A stretch of 64,000 nucleotides of DNA, from the NCBI RefSeq assembly GCF_004403065.1, contig NZ_SOHA01000028.1:1-64000 (forward strand), in the 5' to 3' direction. Numbering within the stretch: the stretch's first letter is position 1; each line of letters starts with the position of its first letter. Source of the stretch: Cryobacterium cryoconiti (GTDB lineage Bacteria; Actinomycetota; Actinomycetes; Actinomycetales; Microbacteriaceae). Both the position numbers and the translations under genes were made by a program. The notes beneath the pieces are model-generated. The model ran no database searches and was not told the DNA's origin. It saw only the letters and a program-made list of their open reading frames with translations. Below, piece by piece: positions 38,841 to 48,299 of this stretch.

Positions 38841-39728
38841 TCAGTCAGCCGTTTTGACGGCGTGGCCACCGAACTGATTGCGCAGGGCTGCGACGGCTTT
38901 CATCGCGGGGGAGTCATCCTGACGGGAGACGAAACGGGCGAAGATCGCCGCGCTGATCGTCGGAACGGGGACTGCATTGCTGATGGCCTCTTCGATGGTC
39001 CACCGTCCCTCTCCGGAGTCTTCGACGAAACCCTCGATGTTCGCCAACTCGGGGTCTTCTTCCAGAGCACGGACCAGCAATTCGAGCAACCAGGAGCGTA
39101 CGACGGTTCCGCGTTGCCAGGCTTTGAAGACCCCGGGAACATCGGCGATCAGGTCGTCGCGCTTCTCCAGCAGTTCATAGCCCTCGGCGTATGACTGCAT
39201 GAGCGCATATTCGATCCCGTTGTGGACCATCTTCGCGTAGTGCCCGGCACCGACCGCCCCGGCATGCACGAAGCTCTCATCCCGCGGGCCCGCCGGGCGC
39301 AATGCGTCGAATACGGGCATGGCTCGCTCCACCTGGTCGGCCGACCCGCCGACCATCAGGCCGAAACCGTTGGTCAGCCCCCACACGCCGCCGGAAACGC
39401 CGGCGTCGATGTAGTGCACCCCCACGGTGGCCAGCAAGGCCGAGTGGGCGAAATCATCCGTGAAGCGCGAATTGCCACCGTCGATCACGAGGTCGCCGGA
39501 GCTCAGCACCGTGGCCAGCTCAGCGATCACGGCATCTGTCACGGCCCCGGCCGGAACCATGATCCATACCAGGCGTGGGGTCGGAAGGGTTTCGATCAGT
39601 TCGTTCACCCCGGCAACATCCGAGACGTCAGGGTTCTGGTCGAAACCGGTGACCTCGATCCCGTTCGCCTGAAGCCGAGCGCGCATATTGGCGCCCATTT
39701 TGCCCAGGCCGATGATGCCGATGTGCAT
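38841..39728 (-). CDS. gnd: 6-phosphogluconate dehydrogenase, short (decarboxylating) form
   Basis: 295 residues: Rossmann motif GIIGLGKMGANM, VIDGGNSRFTDD, substrate site VSGGVWGLTNG and the catalytic-lysine region HYAKMVHNGIEY. The length matches the short GndA/YqeC class (about 300) rather than the 470-residue enzyme. It oxidises 6-phosphogluconate to ribulose-5-phosphate. Its place between dnaN and recF is typical for Actinobacteria. Confidence 0.93.
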   Translation of the reverse strand: MHIGIIGLGKMGANMRARLQANGIEVTGFDQNPDVSDVAGVNELIETLPTPRLVWIMVPAGAVTDAVIAELATVLSSGDLVIDGGNSRFTDDFAHSALLATVGVHYIDAGVSGGVWGLTNGFGLMVGGSADQVERAMPVFDALRPAGPRDESFVHAGAVGAGHYAKMVHNGIEYALMQSYAEGYELLEKRDDLIADVPGVFKAWQRGTVVRSWLLELLVRALEEDPELANIEGFVEDSGEGRWTIEEAISNAVPVPTISAAIFARFVSRQDDSPAMKAVAALRNQFGGHAVKTAD

Positions 39729-39749
39729 TGCAGTCCTTCCGAGACTTCT

Positions 39750-40898
39750 CTAGCGCAACAGCAGGTTGGGCTGGAGCAGGTACTTGTAGCTATCGGCGCC
39801 TGCCTGCTCCCGCGAGGTCTGGCTGGTGATGAGCACGGGACCGGGCTTGTTGGGGTTCTCGGTCTTGGTGAACGAGATCCGCACGAATTCGGAATGCACC
39901 GCGCCCAGGCCGTCGAGTAAGAACTGCGGTTTGAGCGAAACGACCGTGTCCGTGCCGGACAGGATCGCATCAATGGTCTCGGAGGCCTGGGCCTGCTCGG
40001 ACCCGACCGCCTCGAGGGTGAGGCCGTCCGCGGTGAACGTGAAACGCAGGGCCGCTTCCCGCTCGAGAACCAGTTGCACGCGGCGGGTGGCCTCGATCAG
40101 GTCAGCGGTGTTCATGACCGCGTAGTTGTCCACATTGTCGGGGAAAAGCCGCCGAACGGGCGGGTAGTTTCCCTTGATCAGCAGTGAAGTAACGGTTTTC
40201 TTATCGGCCGTGAACGCGATCAGCTCGCGGTCGTCCGTGTTGGTGATCGCGATCGAAATCGTTCCACTGTGGCCGAAGGTCTTTCCGACTTCCTGCAGGG
40301 TGCGGGCTGGAACCAAGGCCGTCACAGTGTCGGTCGAGGTTGTGCTGCCCTTGTCCCAGTCGATCTCGCGAACGGCCACGCGGTAGCGGTCGGTGGCTAC
40401 CAGGCTGAGGCTGTTCTCGGTGATCTGCAGCTGAACCCCGGTGATCACGGGAGTGACGTCGTCGCGGGAGGCGGCCACGGCGACCTGCGCGACTGCAGCC
40501 GAGAATTCTTCGGCCGGTACGAGACCGGACTGCGCGCTGACCTGCGGGATACTCGGGTATTCCTCAACGGGCATAGACAGCAGGGTGAAACTGGCGCTGC
40601 CGCAGCTGACCGTGATGCGGGACTCGTTGGTCGAGAACCGAACGGGTGCGTTCGGCATCCGGCTCGCGATGTCGGCCAAAAGCCGGCCGGAGACGAGAAC
40701 TTTGCCGGTTTCTTCCACGTCTGCGGCGATTTCGGTTTGTGCCGAAACCTCATAGTCGAACGAGGAGAGGATCAGGCCGGTTGCCGTCGCCTCGATCAGC
40801 ACACCGCTCAAAATGGGCAGCGTCGTGCGCTGGGGGAGGAGCTTGACAGCGAAAGAGACGGCTTCACTGAAGACGTCCCGGTTGGCCTGAAATCTCAC
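39750..40898 (-). CDS. dnaN: DNA polymerase III beta subunit (sliding clamp)
   Basis: 382 residues from GTG 40898, chosen because AGGAGT precedes it and the protein begins with the conserved RFQANRDVFSEAVSFAVKLLPQRTTLPILSGVLI. Three similar clamp domains are visible, with the hydrophobic client pocket near the C-terminus. It encircles DNA and tethers polymerase and other enzymes. First gene leftward from oriC. Confidence 0.97.
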   Translation of the reverse strand: MRFQANRDVFSEAVSFAVKLLPQRTTLPILSGVLIEATATGLILSSFDYEVSAQTEIAADVEETGKVLVSGRLLADIASRMPNAPVRFSTNESRITVSCGSASFTLLSMPVEEYPSIPQVSAQSGLVPAEEFSAAVAQVAVAASRDDVTPVITGVQLQITENSLSLVATDRYRVAVREIDWDKGSTTSTDTVTALVPARTLQEVGKTFGHSGTISIAITNTDDRELIAFTADKKTVTSLLIKGNYPPVRRLFPDNVDNYAVMNTADLIEATRRVQLVLEREAALRFTFTADGLTLEAVGSEQAQASETIDAILSGTDTVVSLKPQFLLDGLGAVHSEFVRISFTKTENPNKPGPVLITSQTSREQAGADSYKYLLQPNLLLR

Positions 40899-41264
40899 GA
40901 AGTCACTCCTGTTCGGTTTGAGACCTGGATACGGCCTCAATGGTAGTCGTGTTTGGCCGGGCACTTTTTTGTAACCGGCCGGCACTAAAGGTTGTCGGAT
41001 GGAGAGAGATAGAAGTTAATTGTTAATCTTCTTAACCGGTGTGGAAACTGTGGATAACTATTTGGATCCCGCTTAACGACTGGGAACTACAAACTTGTAA
41101 CTTGTTGGCAGCCTGTGAGTGTTAATCACCCATCGGTGCCGGGCCGTGATTCGGCCGGAGGGAGTTTGCACAACAACCGCAGGAGTTTCAACAGGTTGTG
41201 CCCAGTTGTGTAAACAATTTCCACAGGGTTATCCACAGGTGTGAAAACCGCCGCAAAATGGGTC
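40899..41264. other. probable chromosomal origin oriC (dnaA-dnaN gap)
   Basis: The 366-base gene-free region holds perfect DnaA boxes at 41049-41057 (minus orientation) and 41229-41237 (plus orientation) and several near-matches (for example TTTCCACAG at 41218, TTGTGTAAA nearby). An AT-rich stretch GATAGAAGTTAATTGTTAATCTT (about 41009-41035) suits a DNA unwinding element. Position between dnaA and dnaN is the standard actinobacterial origin. The box count is modest, so the dnaA-rpmH gap may contribute. Confidence 0.8.
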
Positions 41265-42683
41265 TTATTTGTAGCGGTGGTTCTGCTTGATGCGGTTTGT
41301 GAGCTCCGTCACCTGGTTGTAGATCGACCGGCGCTCTTTCATCAATTCGCTGATTTTCTTGTTGGCGTACATGACCGTGGTGTGGTCGCGGTTGCCGAAC
41401 AACTGGCCGATCTTGGGCAACGAGAGGTTTGTCAGCTCACGGCAGAGGTACATCGCGATCTGGCGAGCCGTGGCGATCGCCTGAGAACGAGACGACCCGT
41501 AGAGGTCATCGACGGACAGCTTGAAGTAGTCGGCGGTGTTGGTGATGATGTCCACCGGCGCGATCACGTTGTCCTCATCGAGAGTGATCAGGTCCTTGAG
41601 CACGGTCTGCACCAGGTCCATGTCCACCGGTGTGCGGTTGAGGCTGGCGAAGGCCGTCACTCGAATCAGCGTGCCCTCCAATTCACGGATGTTGGAGGAG
41701 ACCTTGGACGCCATGAATTCGAGGATGTCGTGCGGAACCTGGAGCTTTTCGCTCTGAGCCTTTTTGCGCAGGATGGCGATGCGGGTTTCGAGGTCGGGAG
41801 CCTGGACATCCGTGATCAGACCCCACTCGAAGCGTGAGCGCATCCGGTCTTCGAAACCGGTGAGGTGTTTGGGCGGGAGGTCACTGGTGATGACCACCTG
41901 CTTGTTGTGGTCGTGCAGAGTGTTGAAGGTATGGAAGAAGGCTTCCTGGGTTTCCGCCTTGCCCTGCAGGAACTGAATGTCGTCGATCATCAGGATGTCG
42001 ATGTTGCGGTACCGGGACTGGAATGCGGAGCCGCGGTTGTTCGCGATGGAGTTGATGAAGTCGTTGGTGAATTCCTCCGAGCTGACATAACGCACACGGA
42101 TGCCGGGGTAGAGGCTCATTGCGTAATGGCCGATGGCGTGCAGCAGGTGTGTTTTGCCGAGGCCAGACGAACCGTAGACGAAGAGTGGGTTGTAGGCCTT
42201 CGCCGGTGCCTCCGCCACAGCGACCGCGGCAGCATGAGCGAAGCGGTTGGACTGCCCGATCACGAAGTTGTCGAAACTGTATTTCGAGTTGAGTCGGGTG
42301 TCGTGCGGGCGTTCGGGAGAGCTGCTCTCAAAAACCGACTGCGGCGCTGCCGGCGTTTCCACATCAGGGGGAGAGGTGGACTCGTGTACGGGCCTGATCG
42401 ACTCCTTCTCCAGCTCCGGATTGACGACCACATAGAACGTGGACACCGCGGAGGCCTCATCGAGCTGGCCCATCGCGGTCAGCAAAGGCACCCGCATCCG
42501 CTGGTTGAGCATGCTGGCCGTGAACTCGTTCGGGACCTCCAGGTAGAAGGTTCCCGCGGCGATTCCCTTGGGCTCGACTAGATTGAGAAAGCCATACAGC
42601 ATGGGGGTGATGCTGTCGTCGGATTCCAGACTGGTCAGGACAGACCGCCAGGTATCCGCGATGGGCTGTTCGTCGGTGGCCAT
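41265..42683 (-). CDS. dnaA: chromosomal replication initiator DnaA
   Basis: 472 residues: domain I (1-90), a Pro/Ser/Glu linker (about 95-140), AAA+ domain with Walker [10 protein letters not shown] and Walker [10 protein letters not shown], and domain IV with the DnaA-box recognition helix [15 protein letters not shown] near the C-terminus. It binds TTATCCACA boxes and melts oriC. The start ATG at 42683 gives [12 protein letters not shown], a common form. DnaA boxes on both sides suggest autoregulation. Confidence 0.98.
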   Translation of the reverse strand: MATDEQPIADTWRSVLTSLESDDSITPMLYGFLNLVEPKGIAAGTFYLEVPNEFTASMLNQRMRVPLLTAMGQLDEASAVSTFYVVVNPELEKESIRPVHESTSPPDVETPAAPQSVFESSSPERPHDTRLNSKYSFDNFVIGQSNRFAHAAAVAVAEAPAKAYNPLFVYGSSGLGKTHLLHAIGHYAMSLYPGIRVRYVSSEEFTNDFINSIANNRGSAFQSRYRNIDILMIDDIQFLQGKAETQEAFFHTFNTLHDHNKQVVITSDLPPKHLTGFEDRMRSRFEWGLITDVQAPDLETRIAILRKKAQSEKLQVPHDILEFMASKVSSNIRELEGTLIRVTAFASLNRTPVDMDLVQTVLKDLITLDEDNVIAPVDIITNTADYFKLSVDDLYGSSRSQAIATARQIAMYLCRELTNLSLPKIGQLFGNRDHTTVMYANKKISELMKERRSIYNQVTELTNRIKQNHRYK

Positions 42684-43083
42684 GGTTTTTCTCCGCTTTT
42701 CTCTCAGTGTTGCCTTCTACAACGACGGAGATCGAGGCGCGGCTCGACTCTGAACGCGTGATCCAGCCAAAGCATCCACAAGGTTATCCACCGCCTGTGG
42801 GCAAATAAGCCCCAATTCACAGGGAATGTTGAAAACCTGTGGATAACTTGTCCTCACGGTAGTCAATCACCGCCAGTCAGGCCAAATTCGTTCGCATTTC
42901 GTGCGCGTGTCGATGATCCAACTGAACCAAACTGTGTGTAGAACGAGGATTCTGGGAGGTCGAGTTTGACCATCACCGGCCAAAGCCGTAGTTTTAATCA
43001 GTTGACCCCAGCCCGAGGGCTACCTCACTCTTTCCCGGCCGCTCAGTTTGGCCTACGGAGATTTAACACGTGGAGACAAAACA
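42684..43083. promoter_or_regulatory. dnaA-rpmH divergent promoter region with DnaA boxes
   Basis: This 400-base gap has one perfect DnaA box (42838-42846, minus orientation), one near-match TTATCCACC (42784-42792) and CATCCACAA (42773-42781). It includes the dnaA promoter (not resolved) and the rpmH promoter at 42966-42994. It may be an auxiliary part of the origin or an autoregulatory region. Confidence 0.6.
42966..42994 (+). promoter_or_regulatory. candidate rpmH promoter
   Basis: TTGACC (42966-42971) and TAGTTT (42989-42994) are spaced by 17 bases, a good -35/-10 match, about 90 bases ahead of rpmH. There is no competing better candidate in the gap. Confidence 0.45.
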
Positions 43084-43221
43084 ATGAGCAAGAGAACTTT
43101 TCAGCCGAACAATCGCCGTCGCGCCAAGGTGCACGGCTTCCGCCTTCGCATGAAGACCCGTGCCGGCCGCGCGATTCTCGGTGCTCGCCGTCGCAAGGGT
43201 CGCATCGAACTCTCCGCCTAA
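43084..43221 (+). CDS. rpmH: 50S ribosomal protein L34
   Basis: 45 residues ([19 protein letters not shown] to RIELSA), the full length of L34: [19 protein letters not shown], then [26 protein letters not shown] acts as the ribosome site. It starts the rightward origin operon rpmH-rnpA-yidD-yidC-jag-rsmG. Confidence 0.98.
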   Translation: MSKRTFQPNNRRRAKVHGFRLRMKTRAGRAILGARRRKGRIELSA

Positions 43222-43229
43222 GCACTCTC

Positions 43230-43619
43230 GTGCTCGCGGGGGCCCATCGCATCACCACCGGTGACGACTACAAGCTGGTCGTCCGCCGGGGTGTGCGAGT
43301 TGTGGGCCCGCATCTGGTGACCTATCTGCGCCGGAATTCCGATGGAGTTTCGGTGCGGTTCGGCTTCATCGTTGCGAAAAACGTGGGCGACGCCGTGCGG
43401 CGCAACCGTGTTCGGCGCCGGTTGAAGGCGGCAAGCTTCGATTTGCTGGCCTCAACCCGGCCCGGCACGGATGTCGTCATCCGGGCTTTGCCCTCGGCAA
43501 CGAATGCACCCTGGTCGACCCTGCATACGGAACTGGCCGAGGCGCTGGAGAAATTCCAGCGCACCTCGGGTTCCTCCCCGGCCGGCAAGACCCAGTCATC
43601 GATCCGATCGGCTCGCTGA
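43230..43619 (+). CDS. rnpA: ribonuclease P protein component
   Basis: 129 residues from GTG 43230, 8 bases after rpmH; longer in-frame starts would cross rpmH. The RNP signature FGFIVAKNVGDAVRRNRVRRRLK is intact. It binds the RNase P RNA to process tRNA 5' ends. The C-terminus (SSPAGKTQSSIRSAR) is variable and probably disordered. Confidence 0.94.
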   Translation: MLAGAHRITTGDDYKLVVRRGVRVVGPHLVTYLRRNSDGVSVRFGFIVAKNVGDAVRRNRVRRRLKAASFDLLASTRPGTDVVIRALPSATNAPWSTLHTELAEALEKFQRTSGSSPAGKTQSSIRSAR

Positions 43620-43622
43620 CTG

Positions 43623-43934
43623 ATGAACTGGTTTCTGACCACGCTCATACTCCTCCCGCGGAACGCGGGGGTTCTCGTCCTGCGTGCGTACAGAGCCGTA
43701 ATTTCCCCGCTCTACGGCGATGTTTGCCGGTACTACCCCTCCTGTTCGGCGTATGCACTCGGCGCTGTTCAGGAATACGGACTCATCGTGGGATCAGCCC
43801 GAGCCGCGCTCCGGCTGGGCCGATGCCATCCGTGGGCCGCAGGCGGGATTGATGACGTTCCCCTCAAGCGGAAGCGTCGCTACACCGTGACGTCGTTTGG
43901 TTTTGTTATCGCAGCGAGCCACGGAAAGGGCTGA
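43623..43934 (+). CDS. yidD: membrane protein insertion efficiency factor YidD
   Basis: 103 residues: amphipathic N-terminus, and the family core YRAVISPLYGDVCRYYPSCSAYALGAVQEYG with its three cysteines and conserved RYYPSCS. It assists YidC-mediated membrane insertion. It sits 3 bases after rnpA. Confidence 0.94.
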   Translation: MNWFLTTLILLPRNAGVLVLRAYRAVISPLYGDVCRYYPSCSAYALGAVQEYGLIVGSARAALRLGRCHPWAAGGIDDVPLKRKRRYTVTSFGFVIAASHGKG

Positions 43935-43941
43935 CGCAAAG

Positions 43942-44913
43942 ATGGACCTCCTAGGTACGATTCTCTGGCCGCTGAAATGGGTCGTCGAGCTTCTGCTCGT
44001 AGCATTCCACTCACTCTTCTCCGCCCTGGGGATGGACTACAACGGCGGTCTGACCTGGGTGCTCTCGATCGTCGGCCTCGTGATCGTGGTGCGGGCCGCC
44101 CTGATCCCCATCTTCGTTCGGCAGATCAAAAGCCAGCGCAAGATGCTCGAGGTCGCCCCGCAGCTGAAGAAGATCCAGGACAAGTACAAGGGCAAGAAAG
44201 ACCAATTCTCGCGTGAGGCCATGTCCCGCGAGACGATGGATCTCTACAAGCGCACGGGCACCAACCCACTGAGCTCCTGCCTGCCCCTGCTGCTGCAGAT
44301 GCCGATCTTCTTCGCGTTGTTCTCCGTCTTGAACGATGCGCAGCGCAGCCAGGCTGGAGTCGGCCCACTCAACGACGATCTCGCCAAGAGCTTCGGCAAC
44401 GCCACCCTCTTCGGCGACGCGCCACTGCACGACTCGTTTGCCTCCCAGTGGACTAAAATGCTCGCTGGTCAGGACTTCAATGCCGTGGTCATGTGGATCG
44501 CAGCCATCATGGTGGTTTTGATGACCGCCTCGCAGTTCATCACCCAGCTGCAGATCGTCTCCAAGAACATGTCGCCGGAGACCAAGGCCAGCCCCATGTT
44601 CAAGCAGCAGCGCATCATGTTGTACCTGCTGCCTCTCGTTTTCGCCTTCTCCGGCGTGGCCTTCCCCCTCGGCGTCATGTTCTACTGGCTGACCTCCAAC
44701 ATCTGGACGATGATCCAGCAGTTCCTGGTCATCCGGAACATGCCCACGCCCGGCAGTGAGGCCGCCAAGGCCCGCGAAGAGCGGTTGGCCCGCAAGGGTA
44801 AGCTCATCGCCACGGATGGTGACGTGATTGTGGTTGAAGAGCCCAAGAAACCCCAGCGTCAGCAGCCGATCGCCAAGAATCGTGCCAAGAAGCAAACCGG
44901 CCCCAAAAAATAA
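43942..44913 (+). CDS. yidC: membrane protein insertase YidC
   Basis: 323 residues from ATG 43942, 7 bases after yidD. About five membrane helices with the Gram-positive Oxa1 fold: WVLSIVGLVIVVRAALIPIFVRQIKSQRKM, a charged cytoplasmic hairpin (KYKGKKDQFSREAMSRE), and SCLPLLLQMPIFFALFSVL. The basic C-terminal tail (PQRQQPIAKNRAKKQTGPKK) probably contacts the ribosome. It inserts membrane proteins alone or with SecYEG. No lipobox-like signal was noted. Confidence 0.95.
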   Translation: MDLLGTILWPLKWVVELLLVAFHSLFSALGMDYNGGLTWVLSIVGLVIVVRAALIPIFVRQIKSQRKMLEVAPQLKKIQDKYKGKKDQFSREAMSRETMDLYKRTGTNPLSSCLPLLLQMPIFFALFSVLNDAQRSQAGVGPLNDDLAKSFGNATLFGDAPLHDSFASQWTKMLAGQDFNAVVMWIAAIMVVLMTASQFITQLQIVSKNMSPETKASPMFKQQRIMLYLLPLVFAFSGVAFPLGVMFYWLTSNIWTMIQQFLVIRNMPTPGSEAAKAREERLARKGKLIATDGDVIVVEEPKKPQRQQPIAKNRAKKQTGPKK

Positions 44914-44926
44914 GAAGAGACCCAAC

Positions 44927-45442
44927 GTGACTGAGAACACTGATGTGATCGCCGCGCCTGGACCGGCGGACGAATCTCCCACTCTCGACCAGCTCGAGCA
45001 GGAGGGGGATATCGCCGCAGACTACATCGAGGAGTTCCTCGACATCTGCGATCTCGATGGGGACATCGACATTGATGCCCGCAACGGTCGGGCGTACCTG
45101 TCGGTCAACTCCTCGGACGTCGCGAACCTCCGGTTGCTTTCCAAGCCAGAGACGGTCAACGCCCTGCAGGAGCTGACTCGCCTGGCCGTGCAGAACAAGA
45201 CCGGATCCTTCTCCCGGCTGATCCTCGATATCGGCGGATCCCGAGACGCCCGGCAGTCTGAGCTGGCCTCTCTGGTTGCACGGGCCGTTGAGCGTATCCA
45301 GGCCGGCGCCGCCGAGGCTTCCCTGCCGGCCATGTCGTCCTACGAGCGCAAGCTTGTGCACGACCTGGTCTCCGAAGCCGGTTTCGTATCGGAATCCAAG
45401 GGTGAGGGCCGAGACCGCCACACGGTTATCTCCCCGGTGTAG
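44927..45442 (+). CDS. jag: Jag/KhpB-type R3H and KH domain RNA-binding protein
   Basis: 171 residues from GTG 44927 (VTENTDVIAAPG). An acidic N-terminus precedes a KH domain (about 45-110) and an R3H domain (about 112-171) with LARAVERIQAG-like helix and MSSYERKLVHDLVSE. KhpB partners bind small RNAs in Gram-positive bacteria. Conserved position after yidC. Confidence 0.9.
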   Translation: MTENTDVIAAPGPADESPTLDQLEQEGDIAADYIEEFLDICDLDGDIDIDARNGRAYLSVNSSDVANLRLLSKPETVNALQELTRLAVQNKTGSFSRLILDIGGSRDARQSELASLVARAVERIQAGAAEASLPAMSSYERKLVHDLVSEAGFVSESKGEGRDRHTVISPV

Positions 45443-45452
45443 CTCTCGCGCC

Positions 45453-46082
45453 GTGACTGACATTCTTGAGGTTGAACCTGCCGCGGCTGTGGCTCTTTTC
45501 GGAGACCGAATCGAGGTGGCGCGCGCATTCGTGCGCAATCTGGCCGCACAGGGTGAGGAACTCGGTCTGATCGGGCCACTTGAGTTACCCCGGCTATGGA
45601 GTCGACATATCCTCAATTGTGCGATCGTCGCTCCACTCCTGCGTCCCGGCCTGGTCGGAGACGTGGGTTCCGGGGCCGGTCTGCCGGGCCTGGTCCTTGC
45701 GATCGCCCGCCCAGATGTGACTTTTGTGCTGATCGAGCCGATGGAACGCCGGGTTGCCTGGCTCACGAGTCAGGTCACCGCACTGGGTCTGACCAATGCC
45801 ACCGTGCTGCGGGCCCGCGCGGAAGACGTGCGTCTGCCGCAGCGCCTCGACCAGGTCACTGCACGGGCCGTGAGCGCCTTCCGCACCCTGATCCCACTGA
45901 CCGCCCCCCTTGTGAAACCCGGGGGCCAACTGGTGTTGATGAAGGGCGCGGGGGCACCGGCAGAGATTGAAGCCGCCGCGAAGGCCATCCGTAAGTTCCG
46001 TCTGAGCAATGTCGAGGTGATCACGCTCGGTGACGGTGTGCTGCAGGACGTGACCCGGGTCATAAGGGCTACAGTGGATTAG
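45453..46082 (+). CDS. rsmG: 16S rRNA (guanine-527-N7)-methyltransferase
   Basis: 209 residues from GTG 45453. The SAM-binding motif DVGSGAGLPGLVLAIARPD and the RsmG signature LWSRHILNCAIVAPL are clear, and RAVSAFRTLIPLTAPLVKPGG follows. It methylates G527 of 16S rRNA; loss gives low-level streptomycin resistance in other bacteria. It precedes parA by 87 bases. Confidence 0.94.
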   Translation: MTDILEVEPAAAVALFGDRIEVARAFVRNLAAQGEELGLIGPLELPRLWSRHILNCAIVAPLLRPGLVGDVGSGAGLPGLVLAIARPDVTFVLIEPMERRVAWLTSQVTALGLTNATVLRARAEDVRLPQRLDQVTARAVSAFRTLIPLTAPLVKPGGQLVLMKGAGAPAEIEAAAKAIRKFRLSNVEVITLGDGVLQDVTRVIRATVD

Positions 46083-46162
46083 TCCCCGGTGTCGGCTTTC
46101 TGTCAGTGGTGAGACACAACCGGAGCCCCTGCGGGATGGCTCATCAATCGTCGAACGCGAAG

Positions 46163-46176
46163 GTTTCACGTGAAAC
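46163..46176. promoter_or_regulatory. parS site overlapping the parA start
   Basis: GTTTCACGTGAAAC is a full 14-base palindrome core (15 of 16 of the TGTTTCACGTGAAACA consensus). The GTG start of parA at 46170 lies inside it. Confidence 0.9.
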
Positions 46177-47108
46177 AACCTGGCGAAGACCAGCAATTGA
46201 GCAAGACGGCAACGGGGTTTGACGATACGACTCCGCTCGCCCGGGAGATTTCGGACCTGACCCGGCGCCGGCAGCGGATCGCGGCGGATCAGCTGCCGAA
46301 GCCGGAGAAGACGCGTGTCATCACCATCTCGAACCAGAAGGGTGGTGTCGGTAAGACCACCACGGCGGTCAACCTCGCCGCGGCGCTGGCCCGCCAGGGC
46401 GCCCGCGTCCTGGTGATCGACCTCGACCCGCAAGGCAACGCCTCCACGGCGTTGGGTGTCGAGCATCGTGCGGAGACGCCGAGCGTCTACGACGTGATCG
46501 TCAACGATCTTGAGATGGCCACGGTTGTACAGAACAGCCCCGAATTCGGGTCGCTGTTCTGCGTGCCGGCGACCATTCACCTCGCGGGTGCTGAGATCGA
46601 GCTGGTGTCGCTCGTGGCGCGCGAACAGAGGCTGAATCGCGCCCTCGAATTGCACCTGAAGACGATGGACGATCCGTACGACTACGTATTCATCGACTGC
46701 CCACCGTCTCTCGGCCTTCTCACGATCAACGCGTTCGTCGCGGCGCGCGAGGTGCTGATTCCGATCCAGTGTGAGTACTACGCCCTCGAGGGTTTGAGTC
46801 AACTGCTCAAGAATATCGAGTTGATCGAGAAGCACCTGAACCCGGAACTCGCCGTTTCCACGATCCTGCTCACGATGTACGACAGCCGCACCAACCTCGC
46901 CAATCATGTGGCTCAGGATGTGCGCGAGCACTTCCCGAAGCAGGTCCTGAATACCTTGATTCCCCGGTCTGTGCGCGTTTCTGAGGCGCCGAGCTATGGT
47001 CAGAGCGTGATCAGCTACGACCTCAACTCCGCAGGATCGCTCTCCTACCTCGAAGCAGCGGCAGAAATCGCCCGTCGGGGCGCCCCTCAGACAGGAGTCG
47101 TACTCTAA
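46170..47108 (+). CDS. parA: chromosome-partitioning ATPase ParA
   Basis: 312 residues from GTG 46170. The N-terminal ~50-residue extension (MKQPGEDQQLSK...PKPEKTR) is typical of actinobacterial ParA. The deviant Walker A KGGVGKTT, LDPQGNAS and VFIDCPPSLGL are present. It forms ATP-dependent gradients that move ParB-parS complexes and origins to the cell poles. It overlaps parB by one base. The start codon lies in a parS site, so ParB spreading could affect initiation of its expression. Confidence 0.95.
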   Translation: MKQPGEDQQLSKTATGFDDTTPLAREISDLTRRRQRIAADQLPKPEKTRVITISNQKGGVGKTTTAVNLAAALARQGARVLVIDLDPQGNASTALGVEHRAETPSVYDVIVNDLEMATVVQNSPEFGSLFCVPATIHLAGAEIELVSLVAREQRLNRALELHLKTMDDPYDYVFIDCPPSLGLLTINAFVAAREVLIPIQCEYYALEGLSQLLKNIELIEKHLNPELAVSTILLTMYDSRTNLANHVAQDVREHFPKQVLNTLIPRSVRVSEAPSYGQSVISYDLNSAGSLSYLEAAAEIARRGAPQTGVVL

Positions 47109-48058
47109 TGGCAAAACGGACTGGGCTCGGCCGTGGGATCGGCGCACTGATCCCCATCCAGGATGACCCGACACAGGCGCGCCCGGTCGACGTCTTCTTC
47201 CCCTATTCCGACGCGGTCAAGCCGAATGAGAACGTCGGCCTGCTGCCCGTTCCCGGGGCCCGCCTGGCGCATCTGAATCCGAACGATATCGTTCCGAACC
47301 ACGTGCAACCGCGAAATGTCTTCGACGAAACAGATCTGGCCGAGCTGGTGCGCAGCATCAGGGAAGTCGGCGTCCTGCAGCCGATCGTGGTGCGGTCCAT
47401 CGTTGAGCAACCGGGCAAGTACGAACTCGTCATGGGGGAGCGGCGCCTGCGCGCCACCAAGGAGGCGGGTCTCGCCACCATTCCCGCCATCATCCGCGAG
47501 ACGGCGGATGTCGACATGTTGCGGGATGCGCTGCTGGAGAACCTGCACCGAGCACAGTTGAACCCTTTGGAAGAGGCCTCGGCATATCAGCAGCTTCTCG
47601 CGGACTTCGGTATCACCCAGGAGGAGTTGGCGCTCAAAATCGGCCGCTCGCGTCCGCAGATCACGAATACCATTCGTCTGCTCAAGCTTCCGGAGTCCGT
47701 TCAGCTTCGTGTCGCCGCCGGCGTTCTCTCGGCAGGTCACGCGCGCGCCATCCTGTCGGTCGTCGACCCGGTCGGCATGTTGAAGCTCGCGGACAAGATC
47801 GTCAACGAAGACCTGTCCGTGCGGGCAGCGGAGGCCGCTGCGGCGACCACACCGCGGATTGCGCCGGTCAAACCGATCGGCGGGCGCCGACAGGGTCACC
47901 TCGATGAGATCGCCGAGCACCTCGGGGATCGCCTCGACACTCGCGTCAAGATTCACCTGGGTGCACGAAAAGGCCAGATCACGGTTGATTTCGCCACCAT
48001 TGGCGACCTCAATCGGATTCTCGGCGTGATCGGCGAGCCCGGCTTCGGAGCCAGCTAG
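47108..48058 (+). CDS. parB: chromosome-partitioning protein ParB
   Basis: 316 residues: N-terminal CTP-binding domain with LVRSIREVGVLQPIVVR and the GERRLRA arginine patch, a helix-turn-helix (TQEELALKIGRSRPQITNTIRLLKLPE) that reads parS, and a C-terminal dimerisation domain. It loads as a CTP-gated clamp on parS and slides along DNA. Six perfect parS cores occur within 4.6 kb around it. Confidence 0.96.
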   Translation: MAKRTGLGRGIGALIPIQDDPTQARPVDVFFPYSDAVKPNENVGLLPVPGARLAHLNPNDIVPNHVQPRNVFDETDLAELVRSIREVGVLQPIVVRSIVEQPGKYELVMGERRLRATKEAGLATIPAIIRETADVDMLRDALLENLHRAQLNPLEEASAYQQLLADFGITQEELALKIGRSRPQITNTIRLLKLPESVQLRVAAGVLSAGHARAILSVVDPVGMLKLADKIVNEDLSVRAAEAAAATTPRIAPVKPIGGRRQGHLDEIAEHLGDRLDTRVKIHLGARKGQITVDFATIGDLNRILGVIGEPGFGAS

Positions 48059-48119
48059 CCCGACTCCGCCACACCCGTGTCCTCGGACCGGGGGAGGCCC
48101 GTCGGTGCTCGACCCTGTC

Positions 48120-48251
48120 GGTGGTCGAGCCTGTCGAGACCCTGAGTCCCTCGGTGGTCGAGCCTGTCGAGACCCTGAGTCCCTCGGTGGTCGAGCTTGT
48201 CGAGACCCTCTGTCCCTCGGTGGTCGAGCCTGTCGAGACCCTCTGTCCCGT
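48120..48251 (+). repeat. 33-bp tandem repeat array, four units
   Basis: The imperfect palindrome with core GGTCGAGCCTGTCGAGACC recurs at 48120, 48153, 48186 and 48219, with 11-base linkers CTGAGTCCCTC or CTCTGTCCCTC. Unit length is exactly 33. The third copy has GAGCTTGTC instead of GAGCCTGTC. Degenerate copies follow to about 48290. Confidence 0.9.
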
Positions 48252-48299
48252 GTGTGGTCTACCCCGTCGGAGGTCGAGCCGGTCAAGACTCGTTCGCTT

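Noticed and set aside
42966..43229. N-terminal extension of rnpA through rpmH
   Set aside because: It would cover rpmH in another frame; RnpA normally begins near the GTG at 43230.
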